Shown: positions 33,000 to 45,505 of the stretch, one piece after another
How positions within the stretch are numbered: position 1 is the first letter of the stretch
Layout of the letters: every line of letters begins with the position of its first letter
DNA from: Lumnitzera littorea
Lineage: Eukaryota > Streptophyta > Magnoliopsida > Myrtales > Combretaceae
Assembly: GCA_024138015.1 (NCBI GenBank)
Contig: JAMXBB010000004.1
Coordinates: 78,689,052-78,753,051 of the forward strand
Direction: 5' to 3'
DNA: 64,000 nt
Translations under genes and position numbers: made by a program
Notes under the pieces: generated by a model
Seen by the model: the letters and a program-made list of their open reading frames with translations, nothing else
Told to the model about the DNA's origin: nothing
The model's database searches: none

Positions 33000-34230
33000 T
33001 CTCCCTTCATGATCATGACTCGCCTGTTTAGACATGTAGTAGCCATATGTCCATATTCAAGGCACTTAAAGCATTTAATTTCACTGGTCTTCCTTCTAAA
33101 AGGTTAGCCCTTCTTAAATCTCCTCTCAATATACTTCTTAATAGGTTCATCCTTTTGCTCGTTGCTTCCATCAATAGGTCAGACTATGGCTTCTTCTCTC
33201 TTCACTAGGTCAGCTTTAGCCAGCCTTCTATACTTAGGCTAAACAATTCGACTAGGTTTAATAGGTTATCTTTAACTAGCTAGGAAGGGGTTATTCCTCC
33301 TTTGCTTCTCAACCACTTTTGTGATCTTAACAACTTCTTCCAAATTAAGGAACCTTTGCACTTCAACTACATTTCTTATCTCATACCTTAAGCTTGTGAT
33401 GAACCTCGACATAGTTTAGGGTTTGAGCTTGTTCACTTTATAGAGGATCATTAGCATCTAGAACTCCTTAATGTAGTCATTCAACGGCTTATTCCCTTGT
33501 TTAAGCTCCTGTAGCTTCTCAAAAGTATCTTGAAGATAAGATTAAAGAATGAACCTTTCTCACAACAATATCTTCATTTCATCCTAGTTCTATACTCTAT
33601 GCTAGCCATCCCTTTTGTAAGTAGCTACTAAATTCTTTCACCTCATTACTACATATTCGGAGAATTTTTTGGTTGGTAAACCAAACTTTCCCTTCTTTAG
33701 AATATGGATAGCAATTGAACACCTTTTTTGCCTTCTATTCCTAATCTAAGGATTCATCTACATCACTACTTGAGAAGAGTGGAATTTGGACCTTAACATT
33801 ATCAAACCCTAAGGAGCTTAATCACCACATTCTTTAGCCTTGTAATACTCCTAATCACCTTCCTCATCTTTCTCCTTCACATCATCGAAAATGATTCATC
33901 CTTGAGTTTGCCTCTACACTCTTACCCCCTAGACATTCTAAGTTGGGTAATCTTACTTATCATCGGAGTTCACCTTTCTCTTGTACCACATTAGCTTGAT
34001 CATTAACCTCGGCAATTATATTAGGTCAGAGATTGTTCACACGTATAGCCATCAATATGATCTCTATTGAGTTGAGATGGTTTAACTTATCATCAATAGA
34101 CATGGGAGTCAACCTTCCATGGTGAGGTACTTTACTCTCATTGTCACTTATGATGGCCTGTACATTGGGGTTGGTCATTCTCACTTTAGCATTTTAGTTA
34201 CGGCTTTCTTCAGTCGATACAAACAAAAAT
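33000..34230 (-). pseudogene. Gypsy 2 gag with intact-looking zinc knuckle
   Basis: The CX2CX4HX4C knuckle, K-C-F-K-C-L-E-Y-G-H-M-A-T-T-C, is at 33032-33073. The capsid region upstream (34000-33300) is recognisable only by weak similarity to Gypsy 1 (for example a Q-E-L-like helix before the knuckle) and is broken by many stops. The start cannot be placed. Confidence 0.7.
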
Positions 34231-34548
34231 ACCACCAGCACCGCAACTTCACAAATGCTTTAGTGACTTCAATGCTACCATAACAACAAATTAGAATCAC
34301 TAAATTAGTATACAACTTCTATTGTACAGCTAATAATATTAACAATTCCATCACAACTCAACATACTATGACTGTTGCAATATTTAGCTATCTAACTTCA
34401 AATATACCTTCCTATAGCATGGAGTCACAACTTTAGTACACCTAAATACTGGGGCAGCTACAAAAAGAACATTATAACAACCATAATAGCAACAACCACC
34501 TAAATCAAAGCAACTCCATTAACACTACATGTACCTTCATCGAAACTG

Positions 34549-34568
34549 TACTCCAATATCAGCAAAGT
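34549..34568 (-). promoter_or_regulatory. Primer-binding site of Gypsy 2
   Basis: The minus strand after the LTR reads ACTTTGC then TGATATTGGAG, a decayed TGGTATTAGAG. The same spacer ACTTTGC precedes TGGTATTAGAGC in Gypsy 3, which confirms the site by comparison. Confidence 0.75.
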
Positions 34569-35470
34569 TGATATGCCTGGGGGATTATGTATGGGGAATA
34601 TTGAAACGAGAAAAGCAAACAAAGTAAAGATGGAAAGATTTAGTAGACTTGTGAGCTATTTACTAGATCTGACTCTCCAACAAGCCATACACAACTTAGT
34701 GACTTACTTGATATTACATACAAATAAGTCACAAGGGTTGCTCTTCATTAATCTTACTAAAGGAGTAGATAAGAATAAAGTAAATTTAAGAGAATCTTCT
34801 TAAGAATGTTCAAAGGTACATTCCATTAATAGGGAAGATGATTTTGCCAATCTACAGATGTGGCTTATATATTTAGCTATCAGGGTTTACAGTGAAAGGG
34901 GAACTTATAAAAGGGTAAAAATGTGATATGAGCAAAAATGGATAATCTAGGATACATCCTAAAGAGGCAAAACAGAAAGAAGACAAAAAGAATAATGTCA
35001 AAACAATTGTCCTTGGGATTTGCACATAGAATACGTGTTGCCTTAGATAGGACTTTCTAACAAAAGCAAAAAGTGGATATTTGGTCTGTCTCTAGGTAGA
35101 ATTGATACTTAAACCTTTAAGTAACTCGGTAGCCTATATAGATAGCTCGAAAATGGATGAATCTATAGGGAAGTTAGATTAGTTGACTTACACCAAGTTA
35201 GGTCGAGTGGATGCGCAGCTTAGCTTTGGAATTGGGAGGCTTGGATAGGACTACATGGGAGTTGAACCATCTGACTTACCCAAGGTTAAGCTAGGAGTCA
35301 TCCTTGCCTAGTTTGATGTTCGATATTTAGCTCGGCAGAAATGTAGTAAGCTTCAAACAAGGTGAGAATCTTCATCTTGAGTTGGCTCTTGAGCTAGAAT
35401 GGGTTGAGTAAGGCATTGTGAACCCTTAGCTTGGCTTTTGGTGATTGGTCTTGAGACTTGATTCCTATTG
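34569..35470 (-). repeat. 5' LTR of Gypsy element 2
   Basis: 902 bp, partner of 25602-26572. It starts TGATATGCC on the plus strand and ends CCTATTG. A minus-strand TATATAAG-type promoter candidate lies near 34862-34875. Confidence 0.9.
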
Positions 35471-35475
35471 GAAAC

Positions 35476-36009
35476 CCTAAAAGATTTTGAAACAAAACAT
35501 AAAACCTATCCTCAAACTCTATAGAGATTATCTTATAGGATAATTATTGGTATGATAGATTGGACATCTTATCTCTTACATCCTTATTGGATAGTGAGAT
35601 CTACTAACATAACATATTCATTTCTCTTTTGATAAGTTTACTTCTTTGTTTCAAAAATTAGAAAACAATTCGTTTAGTTATTTAGTAAATGCAATTAACA
35701 TTTACTAGTCAACAACATGCTTACAATGTGTGTACAAAAGTTTCAAAAAAAAAAAAAAATAGTTCATATAATTTAGAACATCATATAATTATTGAATCAA
35801 ATTGTATACACAATTGATAATTTAAAAAAGAAAAGAAAAGAAAAGAATGCATAAACAATTTGAAAAATACTTGAAAAAAGGAGAAACATACAACTAAAGA
35901 AATATTTTATTTGTATTTGTTATCTAAAATTTGCTAAATGTATTTAATTTTCTTCATCTAAGAAGTCATCATTTACCTACAAAAACAATTAAGGATATAT
36001 TAGTTTAGG
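35476..36009. other. Unassigned AT-rich stretch
   Basis: Non-coding, with an A run near 35745; nothing recognised. Confidence 0.4.
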
Positions 36010-36224
36010 AATTTGTTTTACCAATGCCTTAATGATTATAAAGAAAAATGAAAAGTCAAATTATTATGTTTATGCTCATGGTTTTGGTGTCAATGTACCC
36101 ATGGTTTTGATCTCTTTAATGTATTTCATAATTTTTCAATATTGACACCAAAACAATGAGTATGAACATAATAGTTTATCTTTTTATCATTTTCAAATTA
36201 TTAATGCACTGATTAGAACAAATT
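36010..36224. mobile_element. Short palindromic MITE-like hairpin
   Basis: Arms 36010-36096 and about 36148-36224 are inverted copies, for example GGTTTTGGTGTCAATG against its complement at 36150-36165. The total length is ~215 bp with a ~50-bp loop. No clear target duplication was seen, so the superfamily is open. Confidence 0.65.
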
Positions 36225-36661
36225 ACAGTATATAGATGCATCATAACTCATTTTACTTTGAAATGGGACCTATAATGGATCTTAAAATAAATACATCAAT
36301 AAAATTCTCAAAATAGAATGACTCCATCACATAATCAAAAAGTTAACATCAAAGTGAACAATACCTAGATGGAAGAAGTTCCAATTGAGTCATTATATGT
36401 AGAGTCTAAAGGGAGATGTATTTGCTTAATAATATAGATAATATTAAAGTACTCGATAGTTTTCAATGTCTTACATTTACACAATTTGATTGAAATATTA
36501 TTTAAATAAATTAAAATATTAAAAAAGTTGATGGAGAAAAATTATTTGAAATGGTTATATAAAGATATATATCTATTCTCTTTCATGCAAAAATTGTTAT
36601 ATGGAGAAAAATTGTAATCTTTTTAACATTCTCATAAGGATTGAATTTTTTTATTATTTAG

Positions 36662-38116
36662 TAGGATTGGCAATTTATGTTCTCGTGTCGTATCTAGTAA
36701 AACTTAATTTGTGATACGACCTATTTATTAATCATGTCTAAAAGCCTAAATCCATAACCTAACCCATCTAATAAGTATGTCTTGTGTTTAATTTGGACTT
36801 GTTTGTTGATTAAAAAGTTAGAAATAAATCTATGAAATACTTATAGATTTAATAAGAGTGCTTCATGGAGATAAGTGAACACTTAGCCACTATTTCTTAT
36901 AACTTACCAAAGATTTTTGTATAGGACATACTCAAAGGATGTAATTCCTAAATATATAGCAAATATTCCAATAAAAAGGAAGCAAAACCAAGATTAATAA
37001 TTAGATTAAATTGCTTTCTAGATAAACAAAATTCATGAGAATAATAAATAGTTTTCTCATGTCCTCCCATATTTACAACCATCCTAAAAATAGTTGTTGA
37101 ACCTTCTCATAGTAGGCAAGCCCTTCAATTCGATCCGCTAATAGAAAATGACTATTGAACTCTCATCAGTTATACATAATAAACGATAGGTTTCATTAGA
37201 ATATGTTATATTGAAATTAAGTGGAACTATTTATGAGAATAACAAATGGTTTTGTCTTCTTTACCCTTGTAACTCTTCATATGCTAATGATTTGTTTTTT
37301 TTCTTTTTTTTTTTAAATTAAGTAGAACTATGACTTGAATCGGTGTTACTAGTGTTCATGAGAATAACAAATATTTTTGTTCTCTATGTTAATAACTGTT
37401 TAGTTAAGGGGTTTACGTTTTAGTTCCCTATGTCTTTTGATTATGGTTTTGAGAATTCTTTTCTAGATGCTATAATGAGGAACTCACATATAAATGATTG
37501 ATTTTCTATTAAATGAAAAAGTGGATTAGTGTTCCATAATATAAATCACAACAAATCACATAGTTGAATATAAACAACAAATCAAATAGCAAAAAGCTAC
37601 ATTATAAAAAATAACTAAATAAGCTCGTACAAAAAGAAAAGAAAAGAAATTAACAAACACAATGTGAATGTGTTGTAGCGTAACAACATAAGGACTTAGC
37701 AAAGAAAGTACTTGGAAAATGAACCTAGGATGAAGGATCAAGTTTTGTGACAGTTGTAGTTGGGAAGTGGAACAATAAAAGTAAAAAAGAGTGGGAAAAC
37801 CCCTAGACTAACAAAAAAATAAAAAAGTCATTATAAGTGGTCGATAAAATAAAATAAGAATAAGATGAAATCAAATGTAAGTATCATATAATTATTAATG
37901 ATAAATGAGTTCATGGGTTGAAACTGTGACTTGTTTAATAGATAGATTCATAAATAGGTTTAGAACCTAAATCCGAACATGAACATGAATTTAAACCTAT
38001 AATGTCCAAGTTTGATCCATTCATTATTCATGTTTGTTTTTGTTGACTTGAACTCGTTTATAACTTTATTGTGTCATATTCGGATTTACGAATCAGATCT
38101 CAAATTGCCAGCCCTA
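36662..38116. mobile_element. hAT-like non-autonomous DNA transposon
   Basis: The left end TAGGATTGGCAATTT and the complement of the right end, TAGGGCTGGCAATTT, match at 13 of 15 bases; both differences are transitions. The TAGGGCTGGCAA form is familiar from plant hAT-type elements. Flanking 8-mers TTATTTAG and TAATTTAC match at 6 of 8, the hAT duplication length. The 1.46-kb interior has no transposase ORF. Confidence 0.5.
37030..37390. repeat. Three dispersed copies of an ATGAGAATAA(C/T)AAAT motif
   Basis: Near 37034, 37232 and 37356 a ~25-bp unit (ATGAGAATAACAAATggTTTTgT-like) recurs inside the hAT-like element. Meaning unknown. Confidence 0.55.
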
Positions 38117-39073
38117 TAATTTACCATTTTTAGCACCCATTGACATAAAGTCTGCCGGTAAATAACAAGCCCATGAACTTACAATTTGTTATTTGTACAT
38201 GCTGCTGGGCGGGTTGATGCTAAGGTCCAAAAAGATATTTGTCGAAATGGGTCACGAAGAATGCCTTTACCTTTTGTAAAACGTTTCCTTCTCTCTCAAC
38301 ATTAATCGGAACTTATAAGCTACTTGTTAGTCATAGTAATGATATTTAAGCATTTGACTATAAAATTGGGTAGTTTCCAAAAAAATATTTTTTAGTGATT
38401 TTATAAAGTATTGTTAAATTCGAGTTGACTTCTATAGTTCAATTCGATTCAATCTTAGTTCGATTATAAAATCAATCCATTCTAATCTTGCTTTAATCTC
38501 AATTGAAACACAATTAAATCTGGTTTTATTCATTTAACTTTTAATCCTTTTATATGTCTAGATAGTTAGGTTGGATCTAATAATACTGAATTTTATATGA
38601 ACTCCCATGTGCTGAATTTTCATGGTATTTTATATTCAATAATCAATTTACATGGTGTAATTATTTAGATAAAAATTGATTTGGGTGTTCAATCAAATCA
38701 TGAATTGAAAGAAAAAAGAAAAGATTATTTTCATTATTTTTAACCGAGCATCGTTTTTGCATCTTATAATTATTTAAAATAAATTAGGTATGAAAGGTCA
38801 AGTGGAATGCTTAATAGTGGAGAATTAATTATGAAAATTTAACACATTGTGTCCATAAGGTTACGAAAACCATCATAACCAATGGAAAGAGCTTTCATAC
38901 GTTGATTTTTCATTTGCTCGTGCAAACCTTTTAAGAGATCTATATGGTATTGATCTTCAATGCAACTACAATTATTATATCAAACTCAAAATGCATCCAC
39001 GTTTCTTACTTAAGAACCCCAGATGCCATGGTACGCGGGGGTTTGAATCGGATAGACGCAAGTGAAAAAAAGA
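38117..39073. other. Unassigned AT-rich stretch
   Basis: Nothing recognised. Confidence 0.4.
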
Positions 39074-40090
39074 GGGAAAAGTAAATTTTTAATTTTCAAT
39101 GTTTGATAACGTTTCGATTTCAGTTGTAAACTTTTTTCATTATTTTTTTTCCCTTAGATTTTTTATGTTGTCAAATGTTTACGGACGAAAATTTACATTA
39201 ACATATTTGGCATCAATTGTTAAAAATACTCTTAATTATCATATGTCATAATTTATTTAAAAGTTAAATAAGTAATTTTAAGTAAATATAATTAATGATG
39301 GTGGAACGAAGTTTCAATTCCATCCTCTCAAAAGTGGAATCAAATCCCCTATTAAAGGTATAATCAATTATTCTATAGAATTGTGATTTCATTTTTGAAT
39401 TATATTTCTAAACATAAAAAAATAGGATAAAATTTGAAATTGTGATTCCATTTTAGTCTATTTCTATGTAGTAAACGTGACATTAGTTTTTCCTTCCACA
39501 TTTATCACGTGACAACGCATTATTTGTTTAAATAATTAATTTAAATGAATAATGTAATTAAATGAATAGGAACTAACTAAATCAATAAAAGTTAAAAATA
39601 CAAAAAAGAAACATGAAAAAGTATAGAAACTTTAAAAAAGTGGTCAATATGGCCATAAAAAATTTAGTGGTTGCAATCCATATATAAAAGTAGGTCATTC
39701 AACCCTACTATTATGATAAATGGCAACTTACCATCATGAAATTTAAAAAGAAAATAGATAGAACGTTGAAAACTATGAGTCCCGTGATTGGTTACGTTTT
39801 TATTGCACACTTTTCTGTTTTTTTTTTTTTTTACTTTTTATTAATTTTATTAATTTAGTTGATTTGTTTATATTTAATTATATCATTTATATAATTTATT
39901 ATTGAATGAATCAGGAGAAACTAGATGTCAAATTCGGATGGAAAAGTTAACAAAAGTCGAGGACTGAAAAAAAAAAAAAAAGAAAAGCTTTACCATTTAA
40001 ATAGAAAAGTAGTCAAATATCGAAGACTACAATTAACAAAAGTCTTTGTCTCATATATCAAATGTTGAGGATTAAGGGTATATTTTTTCC
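39074..40090. mobile_element. Possible fold-back / long-TIR element
   Basis: The left end GGGAAAAGTAAATTTTTAATTTTCAATGTTTG resembles the complement of the right end around 40050-40090 (GGAAAAAATATACCCTTAATCCTCAACATTTG). The ends are similar in style to the element at 23150-24227. Interior A and T runs lie near 39820 and 39970. No convincing 9-bp flank duplication was found. Confidence 0.45.
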
Positions 40091-43000
40091 AAAATATTTC
40101 TGTTTGTCATGCAAACTACTTGTATATTGTATATTCTACGTGGAATCCCAATATCTATTAGACTGAAGTCGACACGAGGGTCTAGTGTCTTACATATATG
40201 ATATAAAATAACATATTGATTAAATATATTTTAAATGAAAATAGCCATAGTTGAAGTTATGTTAAGTGGTTGGATAGAAGCATGTACAATCTTTCCTCAA
40301 ATGATAACTATTACATGGAAAAAACTTACATATTTTTTTATAATCTCATATATAACTATTTACTAAATTATTTACTATTTTCAGCATCTATGATATGGAT
40401 GTAATATCTACTAGTATATACACTTATTATATTATATTCCATTATATTAAACCAATTAAGGCTTTGGTGTCGTACCTACCTTTTGTTGACCACTTCCACA
40501 TGCCCTTTCGCTCTGATCTACATCTATTGACATGATTATTAAGGATAGTGATATTATTATCATAATTCAACAAATTAATTTGTTGCCCATCATTGCAACC
40601 CATATCCCTAAACCTACAAGTCGACGACCCATTCTTTATAAATCTTTAAGGGAAACAATTATTATCTCATTGTCAACTAAAGAAATATAAATACAAGCTC
40701 TTCCCATTTATCTCCCAAAATAATAAAGAATGAATATGGTCTAACTCCTATACTCGATAATCATTTATACTTTTCCTTTTTCTTTAGTATTATAGATTGC
40801 ATATGTGCATGGCCCGCTAGCTATATTAAAGGGCAAGGTTGGTGCCTTACATATCTAAAAATATTATAATAATATATATTATTGAGCTAAAAAGAAATTT
40901 ATGAAATTTATTTAACATATCATATACAAGAAGTGATATTTAAAGAAGAGTTATTGAAGACAATTTTATAAATACTTGTGTTTACTTTTCTTTGACAAAT
41001 AATAACTATCATACAAAGGCAAAAAAAAAAAAAAAAAAAAAAAGAAAAACAATCCTGTAAGTAATTTATTTACCTAATGCCACCTTTTGAACTCAGCATA
41101 GTTGGAGTGATTTGCTAGTTACTTATAATATAAAGCTTGGTGTTAGCAACAAAAAGTTTGTGTTAGCAACAAAAAGTTTATATAAGTTATACCTATCGCT
41201 AAGCGATGGCCCTAATTCAATTAAGTGGTCCTAAAACATGTTCATTCTGCTTAGCACAGCACTAACCCCAATTATGAGTCTGTTAAAAAGTCATAATTCC
41301 AAAACTCCATGCAGCTCAATTCGCAGGCAAGAAAGGCCCACCATGTTCTGCTCTTGTCATTGAAGGGAAAAGCCCTAAAAAAGACGATATTATTTATCAT
41401 CTATAAGCATACGCATGCATCTTCCACATCCTTGTCCATATAATTATCTTTCCTTCCTATGAGCTATCTGTGTCATCTCCATGCGACGTACATATCCATT
41501 TATAAGATATGAACTGGCGTTCGTGTGCTGGCCAATTTAATGAAAAGTGGTTGTTTTATATTTGGGGCTATTTATTGCCCAAATGTTTCGGTATTTTGAG
41601 TAATGGTTGATTCCTGTGGCATAAATGCACTTATTGAATAGCAGGACTAGGAATAAAAAGAAATATGGTTTGATTCATTTATTAAGAAATGAACATAATG
41701 CAAATGTGCTAGCGGGAGAAAATGCATATGCTTTTGATTGGCTAATGGGTTGTTTCTCTCTGGACACATAGTAGATAAAGGAATATAAATATTGGCCCAT
41801 ACAAGTAGATGATTTATATATCCATTATCCATAACACTCATACTCCTTTGACCTTAGCCCTTTATTTCACCTCAATATCATGCATAAAATATCTTATGTT
41901 TTCTCACATGTGTACACTCATACACATCTGCAATATGCTCCTTTGTCTTTCCAAGGCTCTTGTAAAGTAATAGAGGTTGGGTCTTTGCTTGGCTAAATTA
42001 ATTTCTATCTAGATGATCATTCATTCTCTTTAATTAATTCATGCATTCTAGGAGCACTTCAATCAAATAATTAATTCAACTCTATAAATGCGGTTGATTG
42101 TATCTCTAAATCTAGTATAGACACAAATGTAACTTTGTAATACCAAAGGATTAATATAAATGTGCTTTTTTATTTTTACGATTCTTTCCTATGTCCCTTC
42201 TATTTATTATTGCCTTTTATTCTTGTTTTGTGTCGTTTATAGATTTAGGTCTTATTGGTTATCGTTGTATTAGTCGGGCTTACTTAATATTATAGAGATA
42301 AGACAATAAACACCATACGATTTATTAGTGCGTTAGAGAAAGCCTCGAAACACGATAGTTTGGTATCAATTCTAAATAGCCTAATTAGGGTTCCCCAACC
42401 TCTAACCATTTGAGATCTAGTCCTTATTCTTATGCTATTTTGTGCAATCTACTAAGTTGTGGTGGCAATGCCATAATTAGGTATAAACTTGATGAAAGGA
42501 GTAGTTATGCTTGATTAGCCACATGATACTACTAACCATGAACGAGCATGAGTGACTATACCTCCCTTTCTCGATATCTAGATTGATTTATGCAAGATTG
42601 TGCCATTAAAAATTCTATTGTTTATCTTAGCAATCCGGACCAACTTAGACTCAGATCTTGCCATCATTTTGTGACTTAGAGTCACCTATATTTAATTAAA
42701 AGGCCTAGATTTGCTCTCCAAATAGGGTATGAATGGATTCCTTCTTGATTTGTTATACTCTCTGTCAGTCGATGTAGGTTACATCCTATAACCAGTAAAG
42801 TGATTATATTTACTTGTTTGAAAGTAAAATGATCTATCACAGAATGCACAACAATTTTAGCTCTAAAGATTTCGTCAAAATATATATACGTATCTCGATA
42901 CATGCCAATAAACCCTTTGAATGGAGATTCGTGCAATGAAAATTCAAATTAGTTAACTTATATTAGGTCCGATCCTGGTAAATCGGGAGAAATCGAAAGA

Positions 43001-45036
43001 ATGTCGATAGAAAACATACGTACACATTTATATTTAGCTATGTCGAAGTACTAATTTTTATAGTCTGTCATAGAAGCGCTCATTTTACCATAATGTCAAG
43101 TTGATGTTAAAGATAATGGAATGTTGAAAATGAAATGGATCATGTGCTAACAATTATGAGTTCCACAGTAAGTTGAAAGTGACATTACCATATAAACATT
43201 GAAGATCATGTTGTTTATAAGTTGGACCCGACGTCCACTAACAACTGAAGTATCTATCTTTTTCTTGCTTAGAATCGACATTTAATTTAACAGCATCTGC
43301 ACAATCGTCATCTCGATCCTCCTGGTCGATCTAGATTCCTAAACTGCTGGGCCCAATTCGATTAGTGTTTACTGCATAATGTAATCGACCCACTCAAAAA
43401 CCTATTAGAGAAATTTGTTTGAATAAAATATAGTTTTCCTTTCTATATATTTATAATTTTTTACTCGTGCCCTTAAAAAATGTTGCTCGTCAAATTATTA
43501 TTGGCAAGTTGCAGACACACGAAAACACTAATGGTTATGAGCGGATAGTTCTCTTAAATTTTCAAGTCATACTTTCACTTTCCTATACTATTGGAAATAT
43601 GCATACACAATCTTAGAATGTCGCAAAGACCTCAAAATCATAATTATTTTTTATTCTTTTAGTGATAAGTTTAGGGTTTCAGTGATGGTTTGAAGGCTAT
43701 GTGCTTAGTGTCAAATTCTATAGAAAGTGAATGTATATTTTAAGGATATAGAGGGTCTATGCATATATGATTAATGGTTTTAAGAGAAATGTTGTTTTGT
43801 ATGAAAAGTTATTATTGAAGCAACAGAAATGACTTATGTTTTATTTGTTGGCTTTCTTTATCCTTGAAAATTGCTTTTATGTTTGGATTTGTCTAACTGC
43901 ATTTTTTCTGAAAACGATTGATGCGAATTACATGACCGGAGGAAAAAAAAAAAAAAACAATTTACAACAATGACTTTGAATGTCATTTTATGAACTTTCC
44001 CACTAGAGTCAGTTGTTCTATTGCCGTAGATTAGTATAATTCTACCTAATACTAATTATCGAAATAGGATCAAATGTATCGAATAGCAATAATGGGAATC
44101 TTATCTTGCTATAGTCACATGAAGAAGTAAGGTATATAGTTTTTAATTTCTAGCTATAGTTCATCTGAGTTGGGTCAATGAGTAATTGTTCTTTATTGGG
44201 ATTTGAGACACCACAAACGCTTTTTTCAAGAATATAGTCAAAGAAGCATCTATCTTTAATTGATTATTATGTTATCGTCTAGAATTCTTTCAAAGTAAGG
44301 AGGGAGGTGGGTTAGTTAAATCAATAGTAAAAGAAGTAGACCGTTGTAAATTCATCAATCATGTCCCTTATGCCTTATCAGAAACGAAAAGGCTAAGGTC
44401 ATGATGTTCTTTGAATGTTCCACCTAAAATTTCACCCCACGTAGCTTTTCGAGCGTTAACTAATCCCAATGTTCACTGTTGTTTCGCACTAAATATAAGG
44501 TGAAAATATTAAATTGGAGGTCTCACAGTCAGTGATTCTATTATCAACGGATCGAAGGTTTTGAATGGATCAAATAAGGATCCAAATTATTGTGATTCGT
44601 CAAACTAGTCCTAAATTGGGCGACACGGCCATTTCTCTCAATGGATACGTTTGTAGCCCTTTTTCTCGGCCAATTAAACATTTTTGGACGCTGCAGGAAG
44701 AACTAAGGGCAAAGCCACAAATCGGAGATGTTAAAATCCAATATGAAGTGGGATTTTGAAGTACATGGTTGGGATTAGTCCACTGTGGAAGTTCAGCTGG
44801 CAGGGAGGAGTGATCCAATCACAGTCTATATTAGTCTGTCAAATTAATATTTTGTTGATCAGTCGATCGGACTATTACTTCAATTGATCGACTCGACGTC
44901 AACATCTTTAATTAGTTTTCTATTTTTAAATTTTACTTATCATCTACTGTAATTTGGTCCCTATTTATCTTGGAGATTATCTGTGTATGAGGTTTGACAT
45001 AAATGTATTTTTACCTATCTTATACCTCCGATCTGG
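40091..45036. other. Unassigned AT-rich intergenic region
   Basis: About 4.9 kb with no long ORF and no LTR pair or domain motif that I could identify. Small open stretches (for example 41647-41841, 42682-42936, 44565-44759) show no family motif and are probably chance. A 21-bp tandem duplication (GTGTTAGCAACAAAAAGTTT-like, 41139-41181) and an A run (41021-41043) are present. This is the longest part of the window that could be host intergenic DNA. Confidence 0.45.
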
Positions 45037-45041
45037 ACATC

Positions 45042-45505
45042 TGGTGCAAATATTAAGACAAAGACAACCCGAAAAATTGGAATGCAGCTGCATAAGACAA
45101 TTAACGTGGATCGGCCTCAAGACTAGTTCAACCTTGGCGATAAACTAGCAATGGTTGACTAGTCTAGCAATTAGCTTATGTATTTTTGTTTTTTATTTGT
45201 TTATTTTATGTTAATTACCCAATCATCCTCATATTTCGAATCTTTTAATAATTTAGGTGTTTTAGTTAATTTTTTTATATATCTTTTACATGTTTATTCC
45301 CTTTTCATTTAGCTTAATATTTATTAGTTAAGCCATTTTGGGTTATTTTTAGTTAGGGTTTTAAGAGCCTATAAAGGCTTTGCTTGTACTTTCATTATTC
45401 GGTTAAACCTTGTTATCTTTTCTATGGAGGATTGAGAGTTCTTACTCTAATCTAATATTCATATTAGTCTTGGATTAGACTTAAATTTTTATATGTCATA
45501 TAAGT
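45042..45505 (+). repeat. 5' LTR, first part
   Basis: Matches 49138-49600. It contains the TATA box TATAAAGG at 45370-45377, in the same position as TATATAAG at 49517-49524. It stops at the TAAGT duplication of the nested solo LTR. Confidence 0.75.

Larger units (their letters stand above)
25602..35470 (-). mobile_element. Complete Ty3/Gypsy retrotransposon 2, interrupted by a solo LTR
   Basis: LTRs at 25602-26572 and 34569-35470 match in the same orientation and enclose a minus-strand gag-pol. Flanks are GAAAT (25597-25601) and GAAAC (35471-35475), a 5-bp target duplication with one C/T difference. Without the 3.08-kb insertion (27714-30791) the element is about 6.8 kb, close to Gypsy 1. 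LTR ends, primer region and protein motifs show it is a relative of Gypsy 1 and 3. Most of pol is stop-ridden. Confidence 0.92.

Noticed and set aside
42350..42380. TTTGGTATCAATTC as a primer-binding site
   Set aside because: Only a short match, and no LTR end or partner LTR could be found around it.
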